A DNA stretch of 64,000 bases from Piper betle (taxonomy: Eukaryota > Streptophyta > Magnoliopsida > Piperales > Piperaceae). Position 1 is the stretch's first letter; every line of letters begins with the position of its first letter. Location of the stretch: assembly GCA_033002965.1 (NCBI GenBank), contig JAURVB010013253.1, forward strand, positions 53,501 to 117,500. The letters are read 5' to 3'. The notes below the pieces were generated by a model. The model ran no database searches. It was given only the letters and a program-made list of their open reading frames with translations, and was not told where the DNA came from. Shown piece by piece: positions 1 through 12,078 of the stretch. A program made the position numbers and the translations under genes.

Positions 1-182
1 TAACTAAGCAAAGTAATTTTTTGTCAAAATTGCCACATATAATATCCAATTAATCTACACACTCATTACCATATGTAAATAAACACGATGAGCTGATTAG
101 TACTAATTACAACCATTATTCAGTGTTAGGGACCTAATTCATATCTAGCCCACATGAGATTCCATTCATAAAAATCAAAATT

Positions 183-184
<2 letters not shown>

Positions 185-226
<42 letters not shown>
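185..226. repeat. (TA)n microsatellite
   Basis: Uninterrupted TA dinucleotide run just downstream of the first gene. Shorter TA runs occur at about 1255-1277, 2637-2652, 4440-4482 and 11266-11297. Confidence 0.95.
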
Positions 227-231
<5 letters not shown>

Positions 232-337
232 CCATATTTACACCACCAAAACAACGCCATACTCCATATACAAGTGTGATCAATATTGAACTTACTGAGT
301 ACGTGCGTACGCGTGGAGAAGAATGATTTAATGAGAA

Positions 338-3300
338 TCAAACCCAGTTAGTGGAAATGGCAAAATTATGAAACCTGAACGAGAGATCCCCGGCAGTATC
401 ACGAACAAGCCGGCTCCCCGCGGGTTCATCATCAGCAAGGTGGTCTTGCGCCTGCTCAGTAAGAGTAGGAGAGTGTTGGAGGGGCAGTTGCGGTCGAGCT
501 GGTCTGGACATGGTTTGAGCAATATCGGATGCCACAGAGCGATCCCACATGAAGAGGTGGAGGAGGATGGGCCTGAGTGCATGCCGGTGCAAGGACAGCT
601 TGTGGCTTAATGAGATGGTGTCGTAGCAACGGACCGCACCTGACGGAGATACTAGCCATGGCAGCACTTTCTCGTTGGACAATCTTGAGATTACCAACAG
701 TTTTGAGGATTTCAGTGCCTCCTCGTACACTTCCCTTAGCCCTGACCTTATTGCCGCAACGTCCTTATCCGCATCATCAGCTACGGATGATACGTAGATA
801 AAACCCTGTTCACAGCGCCACAGCCAAAGCCAAGGGGCCTCTCATCAGGATTGATAATTCAGAACACTAATTCGCAGTACATCCAGTATTATAAATAAAT
901 GCCATCAATGGAGAAGGAAATTAAATTGTTGTTATTAGATAATAACGAACCTCTTCGGTGCGACTGATAGCAAAGCCGAGACGAGAGTCGCCTTCTCGTA
1001 GTTTAATCTCAATAGCAACCTCGCCTGCAATGGGAGCATACCAAAGACGAACAGCCCTCACAACACCAATATCCACTCCGTGGTAATCTTCGAACCCGTA
1101 TAGGCTGGCATTGGCCAGATTTGAAAGGTCGGAGAGAGAACCGGTGTTGACGGTGGAGGAAGCCGTCTCTCCAGAGATCTGATTACATTTATATATTTAC
1201 GTCAATCAATAATTACATGTAATATATTAATACCAATGTAATATATAATCAATGATATATATATATATATATATATACGTGCTAGAAATAAAAATTGAAG
1301 AGCAACTAATATACAATTATTTGTAAACTATATATATATAATATTAGCTACCCGAACGTACCTTAGTAAGGAGGGCTTCGGTCTGGATGTTCATGAAGAC
1401 GATGGGGACGCCGGAGGCCTGGGAGACATTGAGCCAGGCATTGGCGCGGGCAAGAGTATCGTCGAGGTCGTTGTAGCGGGTGGTAGCCTGGTCGGAGACC
1501 TTGGGGAGGAGGAGGAGAGAGAGGAAGGCGCTGGAGTTGGGCACTTGCAGCGTTTCCCTCATCTTCTTCTCCCACGGGTACGATACATATCCGTCCTGCA
1601 GCTGCGCCCGGCTCAGCGCGCACACTACCCTAGAGCTCCTCGACCCTGCACATAATGATGCACCCTATATATATAATTCCATCAATACCATTTTTCCTGT
1701 CCACAGTGTATATATATAGTGTGACAGGGTGAGAACCATTTTTTAGACGACAATATAGGAACTCAAATTTAAATGGTTGGATTTGATCCAACACTCCGAA
1801 ACAAGCCTGTCTTTTAAGTTATAAAATCATAATTTCAAAAATACCATTTAAAACATTAGGCCTCCATCTTCTTCCTCTTGCCTCACCGAGAGTTCTTCCG
1901 TCTCCAATACTAATCATCTTTTGAATAATCCATATATTTTTTTCTATAAAAAATCAAGAAAAATTATTTCCCATCACCATAGAAATATCTCTTTTCCACA
2001 TCCTTGAGCAGGATGCAGAAAACCTTTAAAGCCCCTGCTCTCTAAGACATGGTTAATTGTGCTCGATGGAGGAGCTTTAGGGCAGTAAGAGTTACCCAAT
2101 ACCAAAAAGTGGCAAAATTGATCGAAGAAAAGAAAACCTATTCACCACTAACAATCAACCCCGAGCAGGAGAAACCCAAGCACACCAGAACTCGAGGCGA
2201 AACCCAATCACACCAGAACTGCAAGCGGATCAAACATGGATCTCAAAAAAAAAAAAGTCTCCTCAAAACCTCAACCAGATCATCAATGGGCAGCAACCAG
2301 ATTCTACATATCCACCAACTAAACTCCGCATAAATACTCTGAAATCAGAAAAAAGGCGGCGTCTTTAACCGTGCCAGAGCGAGATGGGAGGAGGGAAAAG
2401 ATGAGGAGCCTTTGGTGTTCTCGTTTGGAACTATGTTGCACTCTTTGAGCATTGTGTCTGTCAAGTCGTCGGTGTGGCTGCCGACAATCTCCTAGCAAGA
2501 TCAGTAGCAATGGATGCTGGAAATATTTACTTAAATCATGTACTCTACTTCTTGACCTGGGATGGTGTGGATGGTCACGATGGGAGTTCCTGTAGTTCCC
2601 ATAAAAAAGAGTTCCTGCCTTATCATTCTTTGATATGTATATATATATATAAACTAGTAAAGGACTGATTAAAGACGTCTCATCTTTTAGCTTATTGTCT
2701 AATATGACTCTATTATACCCGAATAGGTTCATTGATCATCGTGGTTTTGAGAAACTAAAAGTAGGTAGCCGTCCGTCTAATTCCCGTTGCTATCATCATA
2801 CACTGAGTACATACTTTTCGCACGTGATAATAATATAATATAATATAATCAGTATTTGGAAGCTGAGAACCGCTGATTGGTGGAGCTTGTAGACTAGTCC
2901 AAGTGGGGTCATGATTGTGACAGCTCCACCACCTCCGGTGCCCTTGGTCATGGAATTATTCTATGCTACGCATTAATAAAATCAGTGTGCGTGGGTCGAC
3001 TCAAAGTGACGGAATTTCAAATATACATACAAAAAAGAAATAAAGAATATTCCAAAAGGGTACATATATGATTTAAATTCAACCACCATGTATTTTCACC
3101 CCAAAACGAATCTAATTTTTATTCGTTATCAAAAGTCCTTTACGTATACCTCTATCTAATTTTTTTAACAAGTATACCTCTAGATATATTGCAAAGGAAA
3201 AAAGACTTGCATATACTTCAGAAAATTACAAAGTGATCGGAAAAAATAAAATTGACTAATTATTATTGTCTGATACCACCCAGCCCGTTTCATGTTCTCT

Positions 3301-4364
3301 AATCATCTGTATTTACGATTTGAAGAGAATTTTGTAAATTAAAACACCCTTTGTCTCCCGCAATAAATTTCTCTATTGATTCGCCAAACCGCCTCATTGC
3401 TTACAAAGTCATAGATATAATTATCACTCTCTTGACCACACAAATATGACAAGAGATTTTTCTTTTTTTCTTTACGACCAATTAATATGACCGAAAATAC
3501 ACAAAATGATCACCGGTACATATTCTAGACTTCCACTATAATAATGTGTATTTATGATTTTACCAGGAGATATTTGTAAATCAAGAAATAAAAATCTACA
3601 TTGTTTGTTACTAAATATCCTTTCGGTTCTCAAGGTGTACTAATAAAATAAAATGCCCACAATTTGGTGGGTAGAGGGTGAGAGGAAAATTAAACTAAAG
3701 AAACGGAAAGAGAAACAAAACTGAGTCTGTGTCTGAGTCTGTGTCTGAGTCTGAGTCGAGTCGATTCGATTTGACTCGGGAAATTAGAGGTCGGGAGGAG
3801 GAAGAAGATCAGGGAGGAGGAGGAGGAAGACGGGGGGATCCATCATATCAGCAAAATTAGGAGTTGGAAAATTAGTTTAGGAGCGACGTACGTACCTTGG
3901 AGGGCCATGCACTCGGCCTCCGTCCTGTCGGCGAAGGTGACGGCGTAGTTGGGATCTTTGATGGAGCGGAGAAGGTAGGTGGGGCGGCGGGTGGCCCCGG
4001 AGGGAGGGGGATCGCAGGGGACGATGCAGGCATGCAACTCGGTGAACTGGTCGATGCCCCGGCGGACGCGGACGATTACGGAGGTGTCCTTGCGCTTGAA
4101 GGCAGAGTGGAGCAGCCTCTGCAAGCCGGCGCGCCCGTTCTTGAAGGGTGCGCTCAATATGGACGACGGTGGCCCATGTTGATCTCCTCCTCCTCCAGAT
4201 CCACTCCCGCCCCCCATCCTTAGCTCCTCCACCACGTCCCCTGTCTGCAGCATCTCCCCGTTCCATTCTTCCGCCTTGGAGCTCCCCGTCAAGCACTCGA
4301 TCGCCACCACCGCCGACGACGATGATGAGCGCAGCCCCGTTGACTGCGATCGCTCCATGAGCAT
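338..4364 (-). CDS. Conserved plant protein of unknown function, 4 exons, intact
   Basis: Four exons join in phase with GT-AG borders: 4364-3896, 1645-1362, 1178-951 and 805-338, giving 482 residues (480 if the second ATG at 4358 is used). The N-terminal ~60 residues are Ser/Gly-rich and look disordered. Conserved blocks follow: a segment containing FKNGRAGLQRLLHSAFKRKD, one with RPTYLLRSIKDPNYAVTF, one with SRAQLQDGYVSYPWEKKM, and a C-terminus with DTAGDLSFRFHNF. I recognise these as a plant-wide uncharacterised family. I know no function and see no catalytic motif, signal peptide or membrane segment. Exon 1 is GC-rich while the introns are AT-rich. Introns 2 and 3 are short (183 and 145 bp) and the first is 2250 bp. 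The start is chosen because the family reads through from here and an AT-repeat region lies just upstream. All phases agree and there is no in-frame stop, so the gene looks functional. Confidence 0.85.
1646..3895 (-). other. Long first intron of the unknown-function gene
   Basis: The donor GTACGT lies at 3895-3890 and the acceptor CAG at 1648-1646. The intron is mostly AT-rich. Positions 2040-2600 are less AT-rich and contain a degenerate direct repeat (TTCTGGTGTGNTTGGGTTTC on the minus strand, near 2170-2220) and several short open frames, none resembling a known protein. It may be the relic of an inserted sequence. Nothing else identifiable was seen. Confidence 0.6.
3721..3768. repeat. Short tandem repeat, 12-bp unit CTGAGTCTGTGT
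   Basis: About two and a half units of CTGAGTCTGTGT, then CTGAGTCGAGTCGATTCGAT. It lies inside intron 1, about 130 bp downstream of the first exon in the gene's direction. Confidence 0.8.
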
Positions 4365-6375
4365 CTTCTACGTTTGCCTGATCTTAGAATATATATACCT
4401 CACCGAAAACCTCTCTTCTTCTTTCTGCTATGTAATAATATACATATATATACATAAATATACATATATATATATATATAGTTTTAATGATCCTCAAAGC
4501 CTGGGCTGCTACCAAGCGGTCAAATTGTGCAGGCAGTCGCTTGTATCATTAGGGCCTGGAGGTCACCTCATCTCCCCTTAGGACATATAATTGTCTTCCC
4601 TTCCCACTACTTTTTCCAAAATCAAATCAAATATTCCCCTTCCTTTTCGTCAACGCCACAAGCCCGGCTGGCTGATTATCCACGAACATACTGTATTATT
4701 AGTGGCTAATTGCGGGGGGGGAACGATTATTGGGTATTTGCGTGATTAGATATGTCACTGGGATTATACATGAGCTCAAATAAATAAATACAGAAATGTC
4801 CTTTGTCTTTGCTGGGTTCAAACTTTAAAGCCTGGATTTATATTTATATTTAAAAAAGAAGGTATTCACCAGAGTCAGAAATGAGGAAGGAAAGGAGTAA
4901 ACTTTGTTTGTAGTCGGTGGATTGGTAAGTCAAAGGATTATTTGGAGGACGACGACAATGATGCTTCCACCCGCCTAATTCACAAGCGCTCTCTAATCAC
5001 TTGCTTCCGCGCGTTTCTAGCAGTCTGTGTCGTCTTCCTCTTCAGCTAGGGAAGCTTCTGTCAAGAGTTCCTCTCTGCTCTAATTTCACTCAAAAAATCA
5101 CAATACGTATTTTACGTATTATTATTATTATTCAGCAAAATTTTTATTATTTACATATTATTTCATTGTGTAAAAATATAACTACTCATTCACAATTTAT
5201 ATTTTTTATTAAAATTAGAATGGGTATAAAATGCTCATAAAACCCAATCTTCATATTAGTGTTTACATACTTATTGTTTTACCTTTTTTAGGTGAGTCTT
5301 AAATCGGTTTAAATTAGTTTGAGTTAGTTCAGCTTTCGTACCATAAATATAGGGCTCAAATAACTCTATGAGTATAGTATAGAGATTGAGTGTGCCCAAA
5401 CAGATCGGTTGTGCCTATTTGGCGATCATTTTACCCATTTGCCCATGTCCGCGTCTACTTGCCCAACATTTGTGTTTGCCCAACCGCTTTCATGTTTGTC
5501 TACGCGTGTATGTGTCTGCGTCCACCAGTCCAGAGTTGTCTAACTACCCGACCCAGTTAATCGGGTCCAACCCAACCTGATTAAACATCTAACCTGGACT
5601 GGGCTAAGTTGGGCCGACTCTATCCGATTCAACCCAGTTCACTCTATAGCTTATTTCATCCCGTTTTTATTTATTTCTCAACCATTTTTAGTAATTTGAA
5701 ACTCCCTATATTAGTTTAGATATTTATTTACATTATTTAATATATTTTGATGTTACGAGTGTTTTTTTTTATTTATTAGTTATTTATTTATTTATTTTTG
5801 TATTTATTCATTATTGTTTAATTCTTGTTATTTATATATATGATGATTATGATGCATGCTCATATGATTATTTATTATTATTATTATTAATATATTTACT
5901 TATTAATATTTATATTATTCATCTTTATCAAATTTTATATATTTATTTATTTGATTGCACGCATGTTATTATTCATTTGTGTTTAATTATAGACTCATCT
6001 ATTTGATAACTATATTGTTATTATTCATTATTAATTGATATTAACTATTTATTTAGTTATTTATCAAATTATTATTTATTTATTATTTACTCGTGTATGT
6101 ACTAATATTTACTCGTGTTTAGTTGTATATTTATCTATTGTTATTTGTTATTAATTATTTTTTTATGTTTACTCATGCATCTATCATTTTTATTTGTTGT
6201 TCTATATTTATTTGACTTATGTTATTTATTTATTTGTTTATTGCTTGTCATGTTTCAATTTACGTGTCGTGCATTTGTTTATTCATTTCTTTTGCATTGT
6301 CATTCGATTAAGTTGAAGTTATTATTAATGTGAACACACACCACAATCATGCATCATATCATACTCCACTTGAAA
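4365..6375. other. Intergenic, AT-rich, no gene recognised
   Basis: This holds the presumed promoter of the upstream minus-strand gene (with TA runs at 4440-4482). Next come about 900 bp of unique-looking sequence and a stretch at 5370-5640 rich in TTGCCCA and AACCCA motifs. From 5690 to 6340 there is very AT-rich, low-complexity DNA built of TTTATTTATT-like words. Short open frames here look like chance. Confidence 0.6.
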
Positions 6376-6383
6376 GTTTGTAC

Positions 6384-7219
6384 CATGGTTGCATAAATCG
6401 GAATCGGAATCGAAATCGGTTTTCCAAGGAGTCGGAATCAGAATCAGAATCGGTCTGAATCGGCTAGGAATCGGTTTAGTTGAATCGGTCTAAATTAGTT
6501 TAATCGGTCATATATAATAATTTGATAATTCATAATATAAATATATTAAGATTAGGTATTGATGTTATTTTGATATTATTCTGTGTATTATAGTTTATGA
6601 TATTTTTAAATATTTTTTTTAAAATTATTTAGAATTAATTATTATTTTTAACTCGAGTTAGACTCGAGTCAACTTTTAATTACTAGAATGTCACCCTCCG
6701 CTCTTTACCCCCCGCCGGCGGCGGCGGCCCGGTCGGCGGCGAGTCTCGCGGCGGCGATGTCGGTAGCCCGGTCGGACGAACAGTCGGCGGCCCGGAGTCG
6801 GCGGCGGAGTCGGGAGCAATTCGTACATCACAGTCCGATTCGGTCCGGTCACACGTCGGCGGCGAGGTTGGCAGCCCTGTCGGCGGCAAACCCGGAGTCG
6901 GGGAGGCACGGCAGAGGGCGAAAACGGGGCGGCGGCGGGCGGACGAGCGGCGGCGGTGTGGGGGGGAGCGGGTTTATTTTAGGTTTTTAAAATCCAAATT
7001 ACCATTTTATGCATGCTTAAATAATTTAATAAAAATCATACATAGGGTATTTTAGTAATTTCTTAAAAAAACCGATTCCGATTTAAAACTGCTGATTCCG
7101 AGTTAAATCGGTTGGAATCGGGCAAACTCGACCGATTCCGAGGCCGATTCGAGCCCGACTCGCTGAGCCGATTTAAATCGGCCGATTCCACACGGAATCG
7201 GCCGATTCGTGCATCAGAG
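6384..7219 (+). mobile_element. Non-autonomous hAT element (copy 1, AATCGG family)
   Basis: Flanked by an exact 8-bp target-site duplication GTTTGTAC (6376-6383 and 7220-7227), as expected for hAT. The ends are imperfect inverted repeats: CATGGTTGCATAAATCGG on the left, and CTCTGATGCACGAATCGG read inward from the right. Both subterminal regions are packed with AATCGG/CCGATT hexamers, probably transposase-binding sites. The interior is AT-rich, then very GC-rich (6690-6970), and encodes no transposase. A second copy in opposite orientation lies at 34522-35387. At 836 bp it is a deletion derivative or MITE-like element that needs a transposase from elsewhere. Confidence 0.85.
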
Positions 7220-7401
7220 GTTTGTACTAATTATTTTCTTAACCAGTAATAATCGTTATTGACGTTTTTTTATTATATAATAGGTCTTGTGTTCTTATAT
7301 GTTGGGTCGACTTTGGTAAAATGACAGATAAATATTACACACACTTGAGCTCAAATGGTCATTGTTTTCTTTCATTCTTTTATTTGTATTGATGTGTGTC
7401 A

Positions 7402-10400
7402 TGTAACACCCCAATCCAGTTTACACTCAACCTGGACCGGAACTATTACAAAGGATCGAACTACTCATAAACCGATTAAGTTGGCTGACCCAAAACCTAA
7501 ACGGCTACAACATAACCCTCTCGACGTCTCAAGATGGAGCACGCCGCTAATGCGCAAACAATATATGAATGAGATGCAAAACCCTAACAGGATACTACGT
7601 GAATGTCATGATAATAATCACACACCAAAGTAATTAAAATAGCAACAAAATTCATAAAACCTGGAATAAAATGGACAGAGCCTCCCCTAAAAGTGCAATA
7701 AGGGGACGACCTGTTAAAAACACGGCACATTATAGGGTATATATATAAAACCATAATGCATACCACAATAGGAGTTAAGCAATAACACGTCTTATAATTG
7801 GGTCTAGCCCACCTGCAATTTCATACTCCGCTCATTTGGTTCCTTTTCATTTCAGCATAGCACATCATTAGAGCTTTTCTCAAAACATTTCCAAGCATTT
7901 CTAAAACAAGGCATACAAGCCTCACAAACACATGCATATATACACAAATATGTAAATCTAATACAACAGCCAATCACATCACATCTTACGCAAAAGTCGG
8001 CGCGGCGCTAGGTATGTGTGTGCAATGCAAACACTAATCCTTCGTCAAGGCCGGCATACACCATTCATCGTCCTCACCTACATATAGTAGAAAAACATCA
8101 GCAACAGGTGTCACTGGTCCGGAAATAACTAATATCAAACTGGAACATGAGAGCAAACTCTCATGGAAAGCAAACAATCATATATCTTCCTCAAGAACTC
8201 TCATAAGGGCAACTACAAAGGAGCCGTTGAGCAGCTGACTCAACAGCATCCTGATCTATCTGGTACTGTGCCACTCTCAGCACTTCTTTTTCAGTACTTC
8301 ACGTAAAACTTTATCCTAAGCCCTCTCCGAACCTCCATATTACTCCTGGCCTTGAGCACGAAGGCCGAGCACTCTCAGGCAGTCGCCTTTAGTACCCTTT
8401 GAACCACAAGTCCGGACATGCGCTGTACTAAACAGTACCCGTAAACCTCCACGTTCTCCGGGTGTGAGGAACTCAAACGCGGAGTTGTCAGGATCCCTCG
8501 GGAATGGAACAGTCCGCTGGCACTAATCCAGAGCCCGCTTTGACTGTCACGACATCCGCTCATGGTACGTGCAGTCAGTTTCTCCATCTCTTGTCTCACT
8601 GAAAACTCGATAAAACTATTTATAGGGCTGGGTCGGGATTTATTATAATAGGCCCGAAGGCAACTTGAGGTGGATCTTATTTTCGAAAACAAGCTCGAGG
8701 GATCTCATCCTCGAGGGTTATTAATTCCGAAAACAATCAACCAGATGGACACGTGTTAGGTGGGGTCCGATAAATCATCCACCTGACACGTCCTACGATC
8801 AATAAATCAAATCACCGATAGAGTAGAGCGATAAAACCTGAGAAGCGTGTCCTAACGGACCTGTCAGAAGCTCCAAGCGCAGTCTCGTGCCTAGACGGCG
8901 AGCTCCTGCAACGAACCTACATGAACATAACTATTTACTAACGCCCATACATATATGATGCACGCCTATATAACTAATATATCCACATTCATACATGAAT
9001 CTAATCAAACATGACAATCATCTCAACAATCACACTAAATCTCTAATTGTCAAGCAAGTTAATAATTTTATGATTTCCTACGTTACTTATTACCTAACAC
9101 TTTTAATTCCAATTTCAAAGCATACCTATTCTAATTTGGTGACAATAGTTTAATCAATTTAATCCGTTTAACTTAATACTAGCATGCAAAACCTAAATCA
9201 TGCAAATTCATAAATTAACTAGTTAACAAGCATTTAATTAACTATTCAATTGTTTACTAACAATTCCATTAGCCAGCATTTACATCATGCAACACAATCT
9301 ACGCTAATCATCACATGTTTATCATAATTCACAGTTAATTAAACTAAAATCATGAAATTAATAAAATTAATTTCAATACGCTACCATGACCACAACATGT
9401 ATGTAATAATTCTAAAAAAGAAGGAAGAACCACCTCGCGATCGGCGCTGAAATCGGTGCCGACGGACAAAGGCGGTGAAGGCGCGGCCAGCGGTTTTCCG
9501 CCAGTTCCGGTGGTTTTCCGGCGACTGCTCCGGCGGGGCAATCGGAGGTAGGGGTTAGCACCGTCTCGGTGAGCTTGACCCAATGGTGGTGACAACAAGG
9601 GCAGCCGCGGCAGCGATGGCCACCGACGGCGGCGTCGAGTTCGGTCAGGGCGGTCGGTCGCTCCGATCAGACCCACGGCCGGCCTCGACGGCGGCGCTAG
9701 GTAAGGGGGAAAGGTAGGGGAAGTCGAGGGGAGAGCTTCGACGTCACGGCGGCGGCGGTCCGGTGCAGACGGCGGCGAAATCGCGTCGGGAACGGCCGTG
9801 AAATCGAGGGCGATTTCTGGCGTCACGACGGCTGGACGGTGGCCGGGCGTGGTCGAGGCGGCAAGGCGATGGCACGGCCGGGCTGGGCGGCGTCGATCGG
9901 CGGCGAGGTGGCATCGGCGGCGGTGGCGACAACCTCAAGGCGGCGGTGGTGGACGTCGGGGTTTGGGGAGGGAGATGAGAAATATAGGAGTGGCAAACTT
10001 GTAAATAAAACTTGACTCGACACCGGCTCGAGTCAAGAATGATAACTAACTCGGAATAAATCCTAGAAAAATCCAAAAAAATTGGGAAAAATCCCATAAA
10101 ATCAAACAAAACAACACAACATCCAAATGACATGCTGGATAACTAATAACCCACCTGAAGACCATCTAACGTGTCCTAATGCGTTATTCGGCCTAAACTA
10201 ATTCTATGGTCACAACATGAAAAAAAATAAAATCAATTGTATACTCTCATATCTACTGATAACTCAATCTGCTGATGCGTATCTGACGCTATCATCGATA
10301 CTTGGGTATACATGAACCCTCATAGCACGTGTACACGGTCGGCCTCGGCCCCGCACACGTGTTCTGAAAGCTGAACTGACTCAAACCACGGTCAAACCGA

Positions 10401-10445
10401 CCGGCTAACGACTATAAAACCCTAACTCGAGTCGCGGGTTTTACA
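7402..10445 (-). mobile_element. Solo LTR of a Ty3/gypsy-like retrotransposon (copy 1, ~3.0 kb)
   Basis: Begins TGTAACACCCC and ends GGGTTTTACA, with TG..CA termini. It closely matches the element at 42932-45900 along its length (for example 8331-8560 against 43800-44030 is nearly identical). No gag, pol, primer-binding site or polypurine tract is present, so it is a lone LTR. The 5-bp flanks (TGTCA and ATTCA) match at only three positions, so the duplication has decayed or the ends have drifted. A GC-rich zone (9430-9990) gives long chance open frames on both strands. Strand is assigned so that the inverted copy at 46306-49176 is plus; true transcription direction is not proven. Confidence 0.75.
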
Positions 10446-10910
10446 ATTCATATATATATTTGATGTATTATGATGTGTCTTCTATTCTCGAGACACCAAG
10501 AGGGTTGTTTCAATCTGTTTTTTGCTCGAGTCATGTAGATTAATTGATTTTGACATAATTTGACACGATTGTAACCATTGTGATCCGATTCTTAGATGAA
10601 CCAAAATCTATGTGTTATCGTGCTCATCTTTTTATTTATTTATTTATTATTAGAAAAGAGCCTTATTTTCTTTCATTCTTTTATTTGTATTGATGCATGT
10701 TCATGTATTTATTTGCTGTATAATGATCTTGAGACGCCAAGAGGGTTGTTTCGATCCCATTTTTGTTCAAGTTTTGCAGAGTAATTGATTTAGACATGAC
10801 TCGACTCGATCATAATCGTCTTATTTGATTTTTAGATGAACCAAAATATGGGTGTTATAGTGCTCTTGTTTTTTTTTATATTAAAAAAGAGCCTTATTTA
10901 TGATCTACAT
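10446..10910. repeat. Two tandem units of a ~241-bp repeat
   Basis: Blocks with ACCAAGAGGGTTGTTT and GATGAACCAAAAT recur with a 241-bp spacing (for example 10496 and 10737). The unit also contains AAAGAGCCTTATTT and a TTCATTCTTTTATTTGTATT segment. The last segment also appears at 7371-7390, left of the solo LTR. The LTR therefore landed inside this tandem array. Confidence 0.8.
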
Positions 10911-11263
10911 TTCATATAAATTACACCTTTATTTTGAATAATTTAATTAGTGGCACTATTCAAAATCTATGTAGATAAATATAAAAATAAACAATAAGGA
11001 TAATTATAAAATTTTTACTCAATCTAATATTTCTAACCCTTCCATTTTAATTATCAAAATAACTGTAACAAAAAATAATTTCAAAGTATCTATTAACTAA
11101 TGCATTTCTTAAAATATAAAAGTATGTCATATTGATGTAAAAAAAAGTTAAAATTTCATCAATCTCCTACTTATGCATTTTACTTTTTATACATATAATT
11201 ATCATCTTGTGGTATTCATTAAAAAATATTAAAATTAGATGTGTAACTCATATAAACTATGTG

Positions 11264-11306
<43 letters not shown>

Positions 11307-12078
11307 CATTAAATTAAAAAAGTACTTTTAAAAAAAGTGTTGACCATAGACAACAATATCTAGCGGCCAAAATAGGCCATTTTTTATTTTTCGATGGTCA
11401 AATTTATCGAATTGTAACACCACAAATTCGGTTCACTGAAAAACTAGATCAGAATTATTACAATCTGTGTCAAATCACATGTAAATCAATTTATTGTAAA
11501 ATTCGAACAAAAAACGGATGAAAATAACCCTTTTAACATCTCTAGAAAGGAAGAAACTACTAAATGTATAACCAACACTTAAAAAGAAAAGATAAATACG
11601 TACTACAAATTAATAAGAAGTTATGTGCAATAATACGACATAAGAACACTTAGCACACAACAAGTATAAAAATATAAATAGATAAAATATAGAATTAAAT
11701 ATATTAAATTAATTATTGAGACTGAAATTTGAGACCTGATAACGTATAATTTTATTATTCATCCCAAACTAAGGGTAGTTAAGTCATTTTAAGAAAACAT
11801 ATGTAAATCATGAATAACATACAACATGGCCTTGAATCATAAATAATATATTAAATACCTTTTAATCGTAAATTCTTCTTGAAAATTATTTGATTAGTTT
11901 TATTTTATTATTATTATATTTTTATTTAATAAAAATTTTTATAATTAATCAATTTGAATTAGAACCGTTGAAAAGAAACACAAACAAAAAGATGAGGTTT
12001 AAAAAAGAAAAAAAGGCTAACAAAAACGATAACGGTAATATCATGCTCAATGTTCGTTCAAGTCACGTCAAGTGTCCA
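10911..12078. other. AT-rich intergenic, nothing recognised
   Basis: More than a kilobase of very AT-rich DNA with a TA run and a short ACACAC run at 11266-11310. No coding or repeat signature was identified. Confidence 0.6.

Noticed and set aside
6683..6990. Open frames in the GC-rich core of the hAT element, and the matching ones at 34728-35086
   Set aside because: Low-complexity CGG/CCG sequence without stops by composition; the frames are not conserved between the two copies.
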